64,000 nt of DNA from Comamonadaceae bacterium (GCA_947443645.1 CANEXF010000005.1:124001-188000), one strand, 5' to 3'. Shown: positions 29,324 to 38,068, counted from the first letter of the stretch. A program made the numbers and translations. Notes: a model not told the origin generated them from the letters alone.

Positions 29324-30805
29324 TCAGTGCCTGAGCGTGGCGTCCGTGCTGGCCGCCGCTGTGCGGGGCTTGCGCTTGGGGTCAGGCGTTTGCGGCAGCA
29401 AGGTGGCCACCGTAAGCTGGTCGTCGCCAAAGTAGCGCGCCGCGACAGACTGGACTTCGGCGCTGGTGATGGTCCGCAGCTGGGCAATCAGGCGCGCGCT
29501 GGCGTCCAGCGGAAAACCATTGACCCAGTTGGAGCCGAGCTCGCTGGCCTGCGGAAACACGCCATCGAGCTTGTAGGTTTCACTGGCCACCCACTGCGTT
29601 TTGACGCGCCTGAGTTCGGCCTCGCTGACGCCGGCTTGCGCCACCAGCGCAACCTGCGCGCGCAGCGCGGCGGCCACTTGCTCTGCGGTCTTGCCGGGCG
29701 CAGGCACGGCATCGAGCACAAACAGCTGCGGACCCCGCCCTGACAAGCCATTGGAGGCGCCAGCGCTGTCGGCCAGTCTGGCTTCACCCTGCTCCAGCGC
29801 GCGTTGCAGACGTGCGCCACTGTAGCCATCCAGCACAGCGGCCAACACCGTCAAGGCCAGCGCGTCACGGCCAGCCGCACTGCCCGGCTTGGCATCCGGC
29901 GCGGCAGCCAGCAAATCGCTGGCTTCAAGCTTGGGAACCTTGAAGGCCAGGCTCACATAGGCCTGGGACGCCGGGGCCTTGAAATCCATGCGCCGCAAGC
30001 CGGTCTGCTCGGGCTCCAGCCGCGGCTTGCGCACAGGCAAAGGGCGCGCGGCGATCACAGCATAGTATTTTTCAGCCAGACGCCTGACCTCGGCCACCTC
30101 GACATCGCCCGTGACCACCACAGCCGCGTTGCCCGGCACATACCAGCGACTGTAAAAGTCACGCACGTCGTCCGGCGTCATCGCGTCGAGGTCGCTCATC
30201 CAGCCGACCACGGGCCGGCGGTAAGGCGATGCGGTGAAAGTCATGGCGTTGGCAGCCTCATACATCAGTGCGCGCGGCGAGTCTTCAGTGCGCAGCCGGC
30301 GCTCTTCCTTGACGACTTCAATCTCGCGCTTGAACTCCTCATCGGCCCACTGGTTGTGCACAAAGCGGTCGGACTCCAGACGCATCACGTCTTCGAGTTT
30401 CCCGGCAGGAATTTGCTGGTGATAGCCGGTCGCGTCGCGTCCGGTAAACGCGTTGTCGCGCCCGCCGAGAGCCGCCACAAGCCTTGAAAACTCGCCGGCT
30501 TTGACATCGGCCGTACCTCTGAACATCATGTGCTCCAGCGCATGCGCGACGCCGCTTGTGCCGTCGACTTCGTCCATCGCGCCTACCCGCAGCCACAGCA
30601 TGTGCGCCACGGTAGGCGCGCGGTGGTCGGGTTTGACGATCAGCGTCATGCCATTGGCCAGCGTGAATTGCTGGGCGCCAGAGGCCGTCTGCGACAGCGC
30701 TGCAGGCACTGCGGCAGGCAAGATCAGCAAGGCGGTCAACAGCTGCAGCACAGACCAATCGGGGGACAAATTCAGACGCGAGAAAATCCGGGACAGCTGT
30801 TTCAT
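29324..30805 (-). CDS. M16-family zinc metallopeptidase (active subunit)
   Basis: The real start is the ATG at 30805; the track start at 31114 would run through ftsY. 493 residues. After a signal peptide, HALEHMMFRG supplies the inverted zinc motif HxxEH, and EIEVVKEERRLRTEDSP contains the downstream Glu ligand. A second M16 domain follows (about 240-450). Probably a periplasmic peptidase working with the non-catalytic M16 subunit encoded 56 bp downstream. Divergent from ftsY by 28 bp. Confidence 0.93.
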   Translation of the reverse strand: MKQLSRIFSRLNLSPDWSVLQLLTALLILPAAVPAALSQTASGAQQFTLANGMTLIVKPDHRAPTVAHMLWLRVGAMDEVDGTSGVAHALEHMMFRGTADVKAGEFSRLVAALGGRDNAFTGRDATGYHQQIPAGKLEDVMRLESDRFVHNQWADEEFKREIEVVKEERRLRTEDSPRALMYEAANAMTFTASPYRRPVVGWMSDLDAMTPDDVRDFYSRWYVPGNAAVVVTGDVEVAEVRRLAEKYYAVIAARPLPVRKPRLEPEQTGLRRMDFKAPASQAYVSLAFKVPKLEASDLLAAAPDAKPGSAAGRDALALTVLAAVLDGYSGARLQRALEQGEARLADSAGASNGLSGRGPQLFVLDAVPAPGKTAEQVAAALRAQVALVAQAGVSEAELRRVKTQWVASETYKLDGVFPQASELGSNWVNGFPLDASARLIAQLRTITSAEVQSVAARYFGDDQLTVATLLPQTPDPKRKPRTAAASTDATLRH

Positions 30806-30833
30806 AGAATGGTGCGACTTCAAAGTAGGCCCA

Positions 30834-31967
30834 ATGTTCAGTTTCTTCAAGAAAAAATCCCCGCCCGCCACACCAGCAGCAAGCGCTGACGCAGCCCCTG
30901 CCGCTGTGCCTGCATCGGCGCAGGCGCCTGTGGCATCCCCTTCAAGCGCGCGCGCAAGCGATGGTTTGATAGGCAGCGCACTGGTCACGCCCATCAGCCT
31001 GGAGCTGGCCGTCAAGGCCGCAGCGCAAGCACCCGAGCGCCAGCGCTGGCTCGCCAAGCTTACATCCGGTTTGCGCAAGACCGGCTCCAGCATCTCCGCA
31101 GTCTTTGGCGGCACGCAGATTGACGACGCGCTTTATGAGGATCTGGAGACCGCCCTGCTGATGGCCGATACCGGTGTCAAGGCCACCGCCTACTTGTTGG
31201 CTGAAGTCAAGCGCCGGGTCAAGGAAAGCGGCGTCAGCAATCCGGTGGCGGTCAGAAACATACTCGCTGATGCGCTCGCCCAGCTGCTCAAGCCGCTGGA
31301 AAAGCCGCTGGTGATTGGCCAATACAAGCCCACAGTCATCATGGTGGCCGGCGTCAATGGCGCGGGTAAAACCACCTCCATAGGCAAGCTCACGCGGCAC
31401 CTGGCCAATGAGGGCGCGACGGTGCTGCTGGCAGCGGCTGACACCTTCAGGGCCGCCGCGCGCGAGCAGCTCAGCGTCTGGGCCGACCGCAACACGGTGG
31501 AAATCATCAGCCAGGAAGGCGGCGATCCCGCAGCCGTGAGCTTTGACGCCGTCAGCGCCGGCAAGGCACGCGGCAAGGACGTGGTGCTGGTCGATACCGC
31601 AGGCCGCCTGCCGACCCAGCTGCACCTGATGGAAGAGCTGAAAAGAATAAAACGCGTGGTGCAGAAAGCCGATGCAACGGCACCGCATGAAATTTTGTTG
31701 GTTATAGACGGCAATACCGGCCAGAACGCTCTTAGCCAGGTCAAGTCCTTTGACGAAGCGCTGCAGCTGACAGGCCTGATCGTGACCAAGCTCGACGGCA
31801 CGGCCAAGGGCGGCGTGCTGGCGGCGATTGCGCTGTGGGCACGCGAGCGGCAGGAGGCCTCGCCCGCCTTGCGTCCAGTGCCGGTTTACTTCATAGGCGT
31901 GGGCGAACAGCTCGATGATCTGGAAACCTTCAACGCACGCGAATTCGCCCAGGCCCTGCTTGCATAA
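30834..31967 (+). CDS. ftsY: Signal recognition particle receptor FtsY
   Basis: The ATG at 30834 gives 377 residues. A short, Ala/Pro-rich N-terminal A region (about 1-60) replaces the long acidic one of E. coli. The NG domain has G1 GVNGAGKTTSIGKLTRHL, DTFRAAAREQL, G3 LVDTAGRLPTQLHLMEEL and G4 IVTKLDGTAKGG. It is the membrane-associated GTPase docking SRP-bound ribosomes. Divergent from the M16 genes, as in many betaproteobacteria. Confidence 0.96.
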   Translation: MFSFFKKKSPPATPAASADAAPAAVPASAQAPVASPSSARASDGLIGSALVTPISLELAVKAAAQAPERQRWLAKLTSGLRKTGSSISAVFGGTQIDDALYEDLETALLMADTGVKATAYLLAEVKRRVKESGVSNPVAVRNILADALAQLLKPLEKPLVIGQYKPTVIMVAGVNGAGKTTSIGKLTRHLANEGATVLLAAADTFRAAAREQLSVWADRNTVEIISQEGGDPAAVSFDAVSAGKARGKDVVLVDTAGRLPTQLHLMEELKRIKRVVQKADATAPHEILLVIDGNTGQNALSQVKSFDEALQLTGLIVTKLDGTAKGGVLAAIALWARERQEASPALRPVPVYFIGVGEQLDDLETFNAREFAQALLA

Positions 31968-32017
31968 AAGCTCGGCTGGTTTAAAGTCGGCTCACATCAA
32001 CCCCCTGTGAGGTCAGC

Positions 32018-32494
32018 ATGAATGCCAGCACCGACAGCACCGAACGCGCCGCCAACGATCAGACCCAGCCGCGGCGCATAGACCAATTGCTCACGCACTA
32101 TGGTGAAAGCCACCAGAACCCGCGCAACGAGCTGATCCACTTCATTGCGGTTCCGCTCATCATGACAAGCGTGGTCGGCATGATGAGCGCGCTTCACCCC
32201 TACGTCGCCTACGTTTTCATCGCGGCGAGCATGGTTTACTACGCGCGCCTGTCCGGCGTGTTTTTTCTGACCATGGCCTTGTGGTCAGCGCTGATGCTGG
32301 CGGTGGTGTTCGCCTTGGGTGATGCGGTGCTGAAGATTTCAGTGCTGGTATTTGTCGTGGCCTGGATTTTTCAGTTCATCGGCCACAAAATCGAAGGCAA
32401 AAAACCTTCTTTTTTTGAAGATCTGCAATACCTCTGGGTCGGGCCGCTGTTTGTCGCGTCCAAGCTGCTCAACAAGCTCGCCATCCGCTGGTGA
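32018..32494 (+). CDS. Mpo1-like (DUF962) membrane protein
   Basis: 158 residues. RRIDQLLTHYGESHQNPRNELIHF with its conserved His residues starts the DUF962/Mpo1-like family. Four hydrophobic segments follow (about 45-65, 68-85, 88-110, 112-128), then a cytoplasmic tail ending in LWVGPLFVASKLLNKL. The yeast homologue is an iron-dependent dioxygenase of 2-hydroxy fatty acids; whether the bacterial protein has that activity is not known. Confidence 0.85.
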   Translation: MNASTDSTERAANDQTQPRRIDQLLTHYGESHQNPRNELIHFIAVPLIMTSVVGMMSALHPYVAYVFIAASMVYYARLSGVFFLTMALWSALMLAVVFALGDAVLKISVLVFVVAWIFQFIGHKIEGKKPSFFEDLQYLWVGPLFVASKLLNKLAIRW

Positions 32495-32564
32495 GACTGG
32501 TGAGGTCAGTGCGTCTTGAAAATCGCCAGCCTGGCTTGATCTTGAAGGTTTAAAGGTTTCCTAC

Positions 32565-32885
32565 ATGTCCAGTTTCCCAGGCCAGTTCCTGCGTTTTGTC
32601 CTCAAGCTGACTTTAGGCCTGTTCGCCGCGGTGTTTGCCGTGAGCCTGCTCGCGGCAGCGCTGGTGGTACTGGTTTTGAGCCTGCTCAAGTCCCTGATCA
32701 CCGGCAAAAAGCCGGCGCCCGCCATGGCCTTTGGCCGCTTCCAGAAGTTTTCAACGCAAACCATCTGGCCGGGTGCGCGAGACGATCGCGCGGCTAAGGC
32801 TTCTGCCGCTGATGTGGTGGATGTTGAAGTGCGAGAAATCAAGGAAACCACTCAAGCGCTCGCGCCCGACAAGCGCCTGCCCTGA
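32565..32885 (+). CDS. Small single-pass membrane protein, unknown function
   Basis: 106 residues. One long hydrophobic stretch (about residues 9-45, LRFVLKLTLGLFAAVFAVSLLAAALVVLVLSLLKSL) is followed by a charged cytoplasmic-type tail containing DVVDVEVREIKE. A tail of this VDVEVREI type occurs in small proteobacterial membrane proteins I cannot name. It is co-oriented with the globin gene 36 bp downstream. Confidence 0.7.
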   Translation: MSSFPGQFLRFVLKLTLGLFAAVFAVSLLAAALVVLVLSLLKSLITGKKPAPAMAFGRFQKFSTQTIWPGARDDRAAKASAADVVDVEVREIKETTQALAPDKRLP

Positions 32886-32921
32886 TGGCAGCTGCCTGCG
32901 CCCCAACTCCGGAGTCTTGCG

Positions 32922-33359
32922 ATGAACCCGAATGAGTTGTGCACCGAGGCCGAAGTCGCCACCTTGGTCCACGCCTTTTACGCCAGGGTGCGTGCCGACG
33001 CGGTGCTGGCACCGATCTTCAGTGCGCACATCAGCGACTGGGACAGTCACCTGGCCAAGCTAGTCGACTTCTGGTCATCGATGCTGCGCAGCACCGGGCG
33101 CTTCACCGGCACGCCCATGCCCAAGCACATCGCCCTGCCCGAGCTGAGCGCAGAGCTGTTTCAACGCTGGCTGGCGCTGTTTCATGAAACCGCCGCGCTG
33201 CAGCCGAATCGGGCCATGGCCGAGCGCGCTGAAGCGATGGCCCAGCGCATCGCCCAAAGCCTGTGGCTCGGCTACCAGATGAGCCATGCGCCTGACGCAT
33301 TGCCCACCGGCTTGGCGCCGGCAACTTCGCTCACCACTGCCGCCCGCTCGAACGGATAG
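32922..33359 (+). CDS. Group III truncated haemoglobin
   Basis: 145 residues. VATLVHAFYARVRADAVLAPIF, DWDSHLAKLVDFWSSMLRSTGRFTG and TPMPKHIALPELSAELFQRWL match group III (P-type) truncated globins; the His in PKHIALP is the expected proximal haem ligand. Physiological roles in this group (O2/NO handling under microaerobic conditions) are poorly defined. The last ~20 residues are disordered-looking. Confidence 0.88.
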   Translation: MNPNELCTEAEVATLVHAFYARVRADAVLAPIFSAHISDWDSHLAKLVDFWSSMLRSTGRFTGTPMPKHIALPELSAELFQRWLALFHETAALQPNRAMAERAEAMAQRIAQSLWLGYQMSHAPDALPTGLAPATSLTTAARSNG

Positions 33360-33439
33360 CGCAGAACGCGGCTGGCCCGCCCTGCTGCCAGCCCCAAACA
33401 CCACGGCGCGCTGATCAGGGCTCGCGGATCAGCGCAGAG

Positions 33440-33490
33440 TGCTATTTAATCAATAGCTGCTTGTGCTCGCCAGCATTGCTTGATAGCCAT
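33440..33490 (+). repeat. Family A repeat upstream of the GntR regulator
   Basis: GCTATTTAATCAATAGCTGC followed by TTGTGCTCGCC matches the conserved left half; the right half is degenerate (AGCATTGCTTGATAGCC). It occupies the 187-bp gap between the globin and the regulator, ending about 20 bp before the putative promoter. Confidence 0.7.
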
Positions 33491-33510
33491 ATTTAGCCAC
33501 TATTTTCTAG

Positions 33511-33538
33511 TTGCGATAATTTTCGTATACGATATAAC
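33511..33538 (+). promoter_or_regulatory. Putative promoter with embedded GntR-type operator
   Basis: TTGCGA (-35) and TATAAC (-10) are 16 bp apart. Between them lies the perfect palindrome TCGTATACGA (33523-33532), which fits the t.GT..AC.a half-site pattern of FadR-subfamily GntR regulators. The regulator ATG follows 8 bp after the -10, so the transcript would be nearly leaderless. An autoregulatory operator is the natural reading. Confidence 0.6.
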
Positions 33539-33546
33539 GCATTCCA

Positions 33547-34272
33547 ATGACGTCCCCTATGCTGCCCTGGCTTACCGAATCTTCTGCCCAACGCTTTAGC
33601 GATCTGCGCGACACCTCGCTGTCCAAGCTGGTGCGCGACGACATGCTGGCGCTGATTCTCAAGGGTGTTCTGAAACCGGGCCAGCGCATCAACGAACCCG
33701 ATGTCGCCAGCCGGCTGCAGGTTTCGCGGGTGCCGGTGCGTGAGGCCTTGCGCGAACTCGAAAGCTCGGGCCTGGTGGTGTCACGCAAGCATTCGGGCGT
33801 TTTTGTGCGTACGCTGGCGGCCGAGGAGATTCGGGATCTGTACCAGATGCGCGCCCTGCTGGACGGCTTTGCCGGGCGGCGTGCGACACAACTGGGCGCA
33901 GACCAGCGCGCCGCGCTGCTGACCTTGCTGGACACCTCGGTTGCGGCCATGCTGCAGGCGGCAAGCCTGCATGATGTGCAGCGCTACTACGCCGAGAACC
34001 TGAGTTTTCACTGGGCCATCGTCGAGGCCGCCGGCAACCAGCAGTTGTCGGACAGTTACCGCGGCATCGTGCAAAAACTGCACCTGACACGGCTCAAGAA
34101 CCTTTCGCAAGACGTCGGCATGCAGGCCTCGATTGCCGAACATGTGGACATCGTCCAGGCTTTGCGCGAAGCTGATGCGCCGCGCTGCGAAGCCATGATG
34201 GCGCAGCACGTGGACGACGCCTATGCGCGTCTGCGCGAGGCGCAACCCCCAGCCGCATCGCCAGTGGCCTAA
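33547..34272 (+). CDS. GntR-family transcriptional regulator (FadR/FCD type)
   Basis: 241 residues. The N-terminal winged helix (LVRDDMLALILKGVLKPGQRINEPDVASRLQVSRVPVREALRELESSGLVV) is textbook GntR; the all-helical FCD domain (about 95-225) contains the metal-ligand pattern with FHWAIVEAAGNQQL and EHVDIVQALREAD. It likely senses a carboxylic acid metabolised by the downstream genes and controls them. Start at 33547; a second ATG at 33559 is possible. Confidence 0.92.
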   Translation: MTSPMLPWLTESSAQRFSDLRDTSLSKLVRDDMLALILKGVLKPGQRINEPDVASRLQVSRVPVREALRELESSGLVVSRKHSGVFVRTLAAEEIRDLYQMRALLDGFAGRRATQLGADQRAALLTLLDTSVAAMLQAASLHDVQRYYAENLSFHWAIVEAAGNQQLSDSYRGIVQKLHLTRLKNLSQDVGMQASIAEHVDIVQALREADAPRCEAMMAQHVDDAYARLREAQPPAASPVA

Positions 34273-34332
34273 AACGCCAAAACACGAACACACGTGATCA
34301 AAAATTATTCCAGACAAGAAAGTGAGCACACC

Positions 34333-35304
34333 ATGAAACGACGCACCCTGCTGCAAGCAGCCCCCGCCCTGGTTTACGCACCCGGACTGGTGCTGGCGCA
34401 AGCCGCGTATCCATCCAAGCCGATACGCTACATCGTGCCAGTGGCCGCCGGCGGCGGCAGCGACATGGTGGGCCGCACCGTGACCGAGCGCTGGGGCAAC
34501 CAGCTCAAGCAAAGCTTTATCGTCGACAACCAGGGCGGCGGCGGCGGCGTGATTGCCTGCCAGACCACGGCCCGGTCAGCACCCGACGGCTACACCCTGA
34601 TGCAAGGCTATGTCGCGACCCATGGCACCAGCCCGGCCACGCGCAAGCTGAGCTACGACCCGGTCAAGGACTTCACCGCCATCGGCATGATTGGCGCGAC
34701 ACCGAATGTGCTGGTGGTCAACAGCGCGCTGCCGGTCAGGACCGTCAAGGAATTTGTTGATTACGTCAAGAAGAACCCCGGACGCGTGAGCTACGGCTCG
34801 GCCGGCCAGGGATCACTGACGCACCTGACGATGGAGCTGTTCAAGCAGCAGATCGACTCCTTCATGGTGCACATTCCCTACCGCGGCATTGCGCCGGCCT
34901 TCACCGACCTGATAGGTGGCCAGACCCAGGCCATGTTTCCGGGCCTGGCCGCCGCCCTGCCGCACATCCGCTCCGGTCGGGTCCGGCCACTGGCCGTCAC
35001 GGGTCTGGTGCGGCATTCGCAATTCAAGGACTTGCCAACGCTGGACGAGTCCGGCTTCAAGGGCTTTGACGCACAGCAGTGGTACGGCGTGGTGGGCCCA
35101 GCCGGCATTCCGGCGCCCATCGTCAAGCAGCTCAACGAGTCTCTGGCCATCGTGCTGCGCGCGCCCGACCTGCGCGAAAAGCTCGCGGTCGAGGCGATCG
35201 AACCCATGGTCACCACGCCCGAGCAGTTTGCAGCCTTCATTGCCGCCGACATCGCGCGCTGGACCAAGCTGGCCAAGGCGCGCAACATCGTGCTGGAAAG
35301 CTAG
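34333..35304 (+). CDS. Bug-family periplasmic solute receptor (TTT, TctC-like)
   Basis: The ATG at 34333 gives 323 residues. The signal peptide MKRRTLLQAAPALVYAPGLVLAQA is followed by the Bug fold: YPSKPIRYIVPVAAGGGSDMVGRT, VVDNQGGGGGVIA and YGSAGQGSLTHLTMEL. Bug receptors bind carboxylates and are hugely expanded in Burkholderiales, mostly without cognate TctAB membrane genes, as here. It lies between the regulator and the two enzyme genes, so the ligand is probably the substrate of this pathway. Confidence 0.93.
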   Translation: MKRRTLLQAAPALVYAPGLVLAQAAYPSKPIRYIVPVAAGGGSDMVGRTVTERWGNQLKQSFIVDNQGGGGGVIACQTTARSAPDGYTLMQGYVATHGTSPATRKLSYDPVKDFTAIGMIGATPNVLVVNSALPVRTVKEFVDYVKKNPGRVSYGSAGQGSLTHLTMELFKQQIDSFMVHIPYRGIAPAFTDLIGGQTQAMFPGLAAALPHIRSGRVRPLAVTGLVRHSQFKDLPTLDESGFKGFDAQQWYGVVGPAGIPAPIVKQLNESLAIVLRAPDLREKLAVEAIEPMVTTPEQFAAFIAADIARWTKLAKARNIVLES

Positions 35305-35343
35305 GCCGGCAAGTCCACACCCACAAATCCACACCAATAATCG

Positions 35344-35390
35344 GCTGTAGCGCCCGTTATCCGGGCGCAAGCAGCTTCTTTATTGATAGC
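35344..35390 (-). repeat. Family A repeat between the Bug receptor and MmgE/PrpD genes
   Basis: Minus strand: GCTATCAATAAAGAAGCTGC, TTGCGCCCGG, loop, CGGGCGCTACAGCC; the GCGCCCGG/CGGGCGC arms form a hairpin. It could act as a partial transcription barrier inside the operon. Confidence 0.75.
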
Positions 35391-35413
35391 AGATAGTTTC
35401 ATTTCTCGCTTTC

Positions 35414-35449
35414 CGTTTTCTTTTTCGTTTTCTTTTTCGTTTTCTTTTT
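35414..35449 (+). repeat. Triplicate 12-bp tandem repeat upstream of the MmgE/PrpD start
   Basis: Three perfect copies of CGTTTTCTTTTT, a pure pyrimidine/G tract, 42 bp before the ATG at 35491. The unit length (12) is a multiple of 3, so copy-number change would not shift a frame but would change leader length. Confidence 0.9.
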
Positions 35450-35490
35450 TCATCAACTTGTTGGCAACGCTGTTTGCCGGAAAAACCCCC

Positions 35491-36894
35491 ATGGCACGTA
35501 ATACCCAGGTCGTCGCCGACCACAACGCTCCGCAAATCACCCAGATCCTCGCGCAATTCGTTGCCACCCATCCGTCCAGGGGCTGGAGCGACGCGGTTGA
35601 CCACGAAGCGCACCGCACCTTCATGAACTGGCTGGGCTGCGCTGTGGGCGCAACCCACCACGAAGCCGCCGACGCCGCGCTCGCCGCCGTCAACATGCTG
35701 CAGCCCGCAGCGCAAGCCAGCGTGCTGGGGCGCACTGAAAAAGTCGACATGGCCAGCGCCGCGCTGCTCAACGGCATCACCTCGCACACCTTTGACTTTG
35801 ACGACACCCACCTCAAGACCATCATCCACCCGGCCGGCCCGGTGGCCTCTGCCGTGCTGGCCATGGCCGAGCACATTGGCAACACGACCGGCAACGAGCT
35901 GCGCGTTTCCGGCCGCGACATGATCGATGCGCTGGTGCTGGGCATTGACGTGTCCTGCCGCGTCGGCAACGCCATGTACCCTGACCACTACGACCGCGGC
36001 TGGCACATCACCGGCTCGACCGGCACGCTGGGCGCAGCCGCTGCTTGCGCGCGCCTGTTGAAGCTCGACGTGCAGCAAACCGCCATGGCCCTGGGCATTG
36101 CCGCCTCGCAGCCGGTCGGCATGCGCGAACAATTCGGCACCATGACCAAGCCCTTCCATCCGGGCGCCGCAGCGCGTGCCGGCCTGATGTCGGCACTGCT
36201 GGCCAGCAAGGGCTACACCGCCAGCCCGAAAGCGCTGGAAGCGCCGCGCGGCATGATGCAGACCGTGTCAACCAAAAACGACTGGAGCGAAATCACCCAC
36301 GAGCTCGGCCAGCGTTTTGAGATCTCCTTCAACAGCTACAAGCCATTCGCCTGCGGCATCGTGATTCACCCCAGCATTGACGCTTGCGCCCAGTTGCGCC
36401 TGCAGGGCGTGACGCCAGACCAGATCGAGCGGATTGAACTCAAGGTGCATTCACTGGTGCTGGAACTCACGGGCAAGAAAGAGCCACAAGACGGCCTGCA
36501 AGCCAAGTTCAGCGTCTACCACGGCTGCGCCGCCGGCTTGACGTTTGGCTACGCGGCTGAAGAAGAGTTCTCGGACGAGATCGTGAACCGCGCCGACATG
36601 GTGGCGCTGCGCCGCAAGGTCGTCGCCACGGTGGACGATTCAATTGACGAAGCCAGCGCCGATGTGACCGCCGTGCTGCTCGACGGCCGCCGCGTGCATG
36701 TGTTTGTCGAACACGCGATTGGCTCGCTGCAAAACCCGATGACGGACGCGCAGCTAGAAGCCAAATTCCACGGCATGTCCGACGAGATTCTGGGCGCCGC
36801 GCAAACCAGCGCACTGATCAGCGCCTGCTGGTCCATTGGCAATGCCGCCGACGCCAGCCAAGTGGTGGCCCTGGCCACACCGGAGAAAAAATGA
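35491..36894 (+). CDS. MmgE/PrpD family protein (2-methylcitrate dehydratase-like)
   Basis: The track ORF starts at 35383 within the tandem repeat; the ATG at 35491 gives 467 residues. NGITSHTFDFDDTHLKTIIHPAGPV is the family signature, followed by GSTGTLGAAAACARLLKL and the C-terminal lid domain (KFSVYHGCAAGLTFG). Family members are dehydratases/isomerases of tricarboxylates or related acids (PrpD, cis-aconitate decarboxylase); the substrate here is unknown. Its stop overlaps the dehydrogenase start (ATGA). Confidence 0.9.
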   Translation: MARNTQVVADHNAPQITQILAQFVATHPSRGWSDAVDHEAHRTFMNWLGCAVGATHHEAADAALAAVNMLQPAAQASVLGRTEKVDMASAALLNGITSHTFDFDDTHLKTIIHPAGPVASAVLAMAEHIGNTTGNELRVSGRDMIDALVLGIDVSCRVGNAMYPDHYDRGWHITGSTGTLGAAAACARLLKLDVQQTAMALGIAASQPVGMREQFGTMTKPFHPGAAARAGLMSALLASKGYTASPKALEAPRGMMQTVSTKNDWSEITHELGQRFEISFNSYKPFACGIVIHPSIDACAQLRLQGVTPDQIERIELKVHSLVLELTGKKEPQDGLQAKFSVYHGCAAGLTFGYAAEEEFSDEIVNRADMVALRRKVVATVDDSIDEASADVTAVLLDGRRVHVFVEHAIGSLQNPMTDAQLEAKFHGMSDEILGAAQTSALISACWSIGNAADASQVVALATPEKK

Positions 36895-37877
36895 GCACTG
36901 CCCGTCCAAAAATTGTCGTCGTTGGTGATGCAGAGCAAGGTCTGCGCCGCCTGGGCGACTGGCGCGCCATTGACGCGCAAGCCGATGTCACCGTGCACCA
37001 CCTGCCGCTGCAGGGCCAGGCGCTGATCGATGCCTTGAAAGATGCCGACGCCGTGGTGCTGGTGCGCGACCGCACGCCATTTGACGCGGCGCTGCTGGCC
37101 CAGCTGCCCAAGCTGCGCTACGTGATCTTCACCGGCACACGCAACACCACGCTGGACCTGGCAGCAATGGCTGCGCGCGGCATCCCGGTCAGCCACACCG
37201 AGTGGGGCCCGTCCAAAGACAGCACCTGCGAGCTGACTTGGTCGCTGATCTTGGGGGCCACCCGCCAGCTCGAGCAGCAAACCGCCCTGCTGCGCAGCGG
37301 CCAATGGCGCGCCAAGACCGCCGAGCCGCTGGCCGGCGTGCTGCACGGCCAGACGCTGGGCCTGGTCGGCCTGGGCGAAATCGGCGGGCGCGTGGCCAAA
37401 GTGGCTCAGGCGCTGGGCATGAAAGTGCTGACCTGGAGCCCGCGCATGACGCCCGAGCGCGCGGCAGTGCATGGCGCGACCTCGGTGCCACTTGAAGAGT
37501 TGCTGGGCAGCGCCAGAGTGGTCAGCCTGCACCTGGTGCCCACGCCGCCGACCCGGCATTTGCTCAACGCCAAGACATTGGCGCTGATGCAGCCGGGCAG
37601 CCTGCTGGTGAACACCTCGCGTTCGGCACTGATAGACAGCGCAGCGCTAGTGCAGGCACTTGAAAAAGGCCGGCCCGGCTTTGCCGCACTCGATGTGTTT
37701 GACGTCGAGCCCCTGCCCATGAGTGATGCGCTGCGCCAGCTGCCCAACGTGCTGCTCACGCCGCACCTGGGTTTCGTGACCGAGCCGGTCTACCAGCGCT
37801 TTGCCGCCGGCGTGACCGAGTGCCTGCAAGCCTGGCTGGCTGGCCAGCCGCTGGTCAGGCAGGTCGCGGCGAGCTAA
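36891..37877 (+). CDS. D-2-hydroxyacid dehydrogenase family oxidoreductase
   Basis: 328 residues. The NAD-binding Rossmann motif is GLVGLGEIGGRVAKVAQALG; the catalytic Arg is in VNTSRSALID, Glu in DVFDVEPLP and His in LTPHLGFVT. It reversibly oxidises a 2-hydroxy acid to a 2-keto acid with NAD. Translationally coupled to the MmgE/PrpD gene, it completes a four-gene unit (regulator, receptor, dehydratase-like, dehydrogenase) for uptake and breakdown of a hydroxy-carboxylate. Confidence 0.9.
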   Translation: MSTARPKIVVVGDAEQGLRRLGDWRAIDAQADVTVHHLPLQGQALIDALKDADAVVLVRDRTPFDAALLAQLPKLRYVIFTGTRNTTLDLAAMAARGIPVSHTEWGPSKDSTCELTWSLILGATRQLEQQTALLRSGQWRAKTAEPLAGVLHGQTLGLVGLGEIGGRVAKVAQALGMKVLTWSPRMTPERAAVHGATSVPLEELLGSARVVSLHLVPTPPTRHLLNAKTLALMQPGSLLVNTSRSALIDSAALVQALEKGRPGFAALDVFDVEPLPMSDALRQLPNVLLTPHLGFVTEPVYQRFAAGVTECLQAWLAGQPLVRQVAAS

Positions 37878-37891
37878 GGCGGACTGGGACC

Positions 37892-37919
37892 GGCTTGGGC
37901 CTGTTATCAGGCCCAAGCC
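37892..37919 (+). terminator. Hairpin closing the catabolic cluster
   Basis: GGCTTGGGCCTG / CAGGCCCAAGCC is a perfect 12-bp stem with a 4-nt loop, 14 nt after the dehydrogenase stop. There is no T-run, so it may be an RNA-stabilising hairpin or Rho-assisted end. It overlaps the possible gene remnant on the other strand. Confidence 0.55.
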
Positions 37920-38068
37920 CGCACCACCAGTTCGTCAAACCCGGTGGCCGCATCCGGCTCATGGGCGTGACGGCCACATGATTGGCAGCGCGAAGCAGCG
38001 ACACCCAGTTGAGCCCGTAGACAGCCACCGCTCTGAACACTGCGTCGCGGGCGAACCACTAACGCGAA
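37907..38068 (-). pseudogene. Possible 3' remnant of a decayed gene at the island edge
   Basis: Reading the minus strand to the TGA at 37907-37909 gives an open end HEPDAATGFDELVVRAWA that looks like a genuine protein C-terminus. Upstream, a different frame reads FRAVAVYGLNWVSLLRAAN, also protein-like, suggesting one frameshift. No start codon or complete domain remains. The fragment stops where the PIN-gene region begins. The family is not recognised; either frame alone could be chance. Confidence 0.3.

Noticed and set aside
35380-36159. Minus-strand ORF with KENEKENEKENGK tail
   Set aside because: The charged repeat is only the translation of the 12-bp DNA tandem repeat, and the rest is antisense to the MmgE/PrpD gene.
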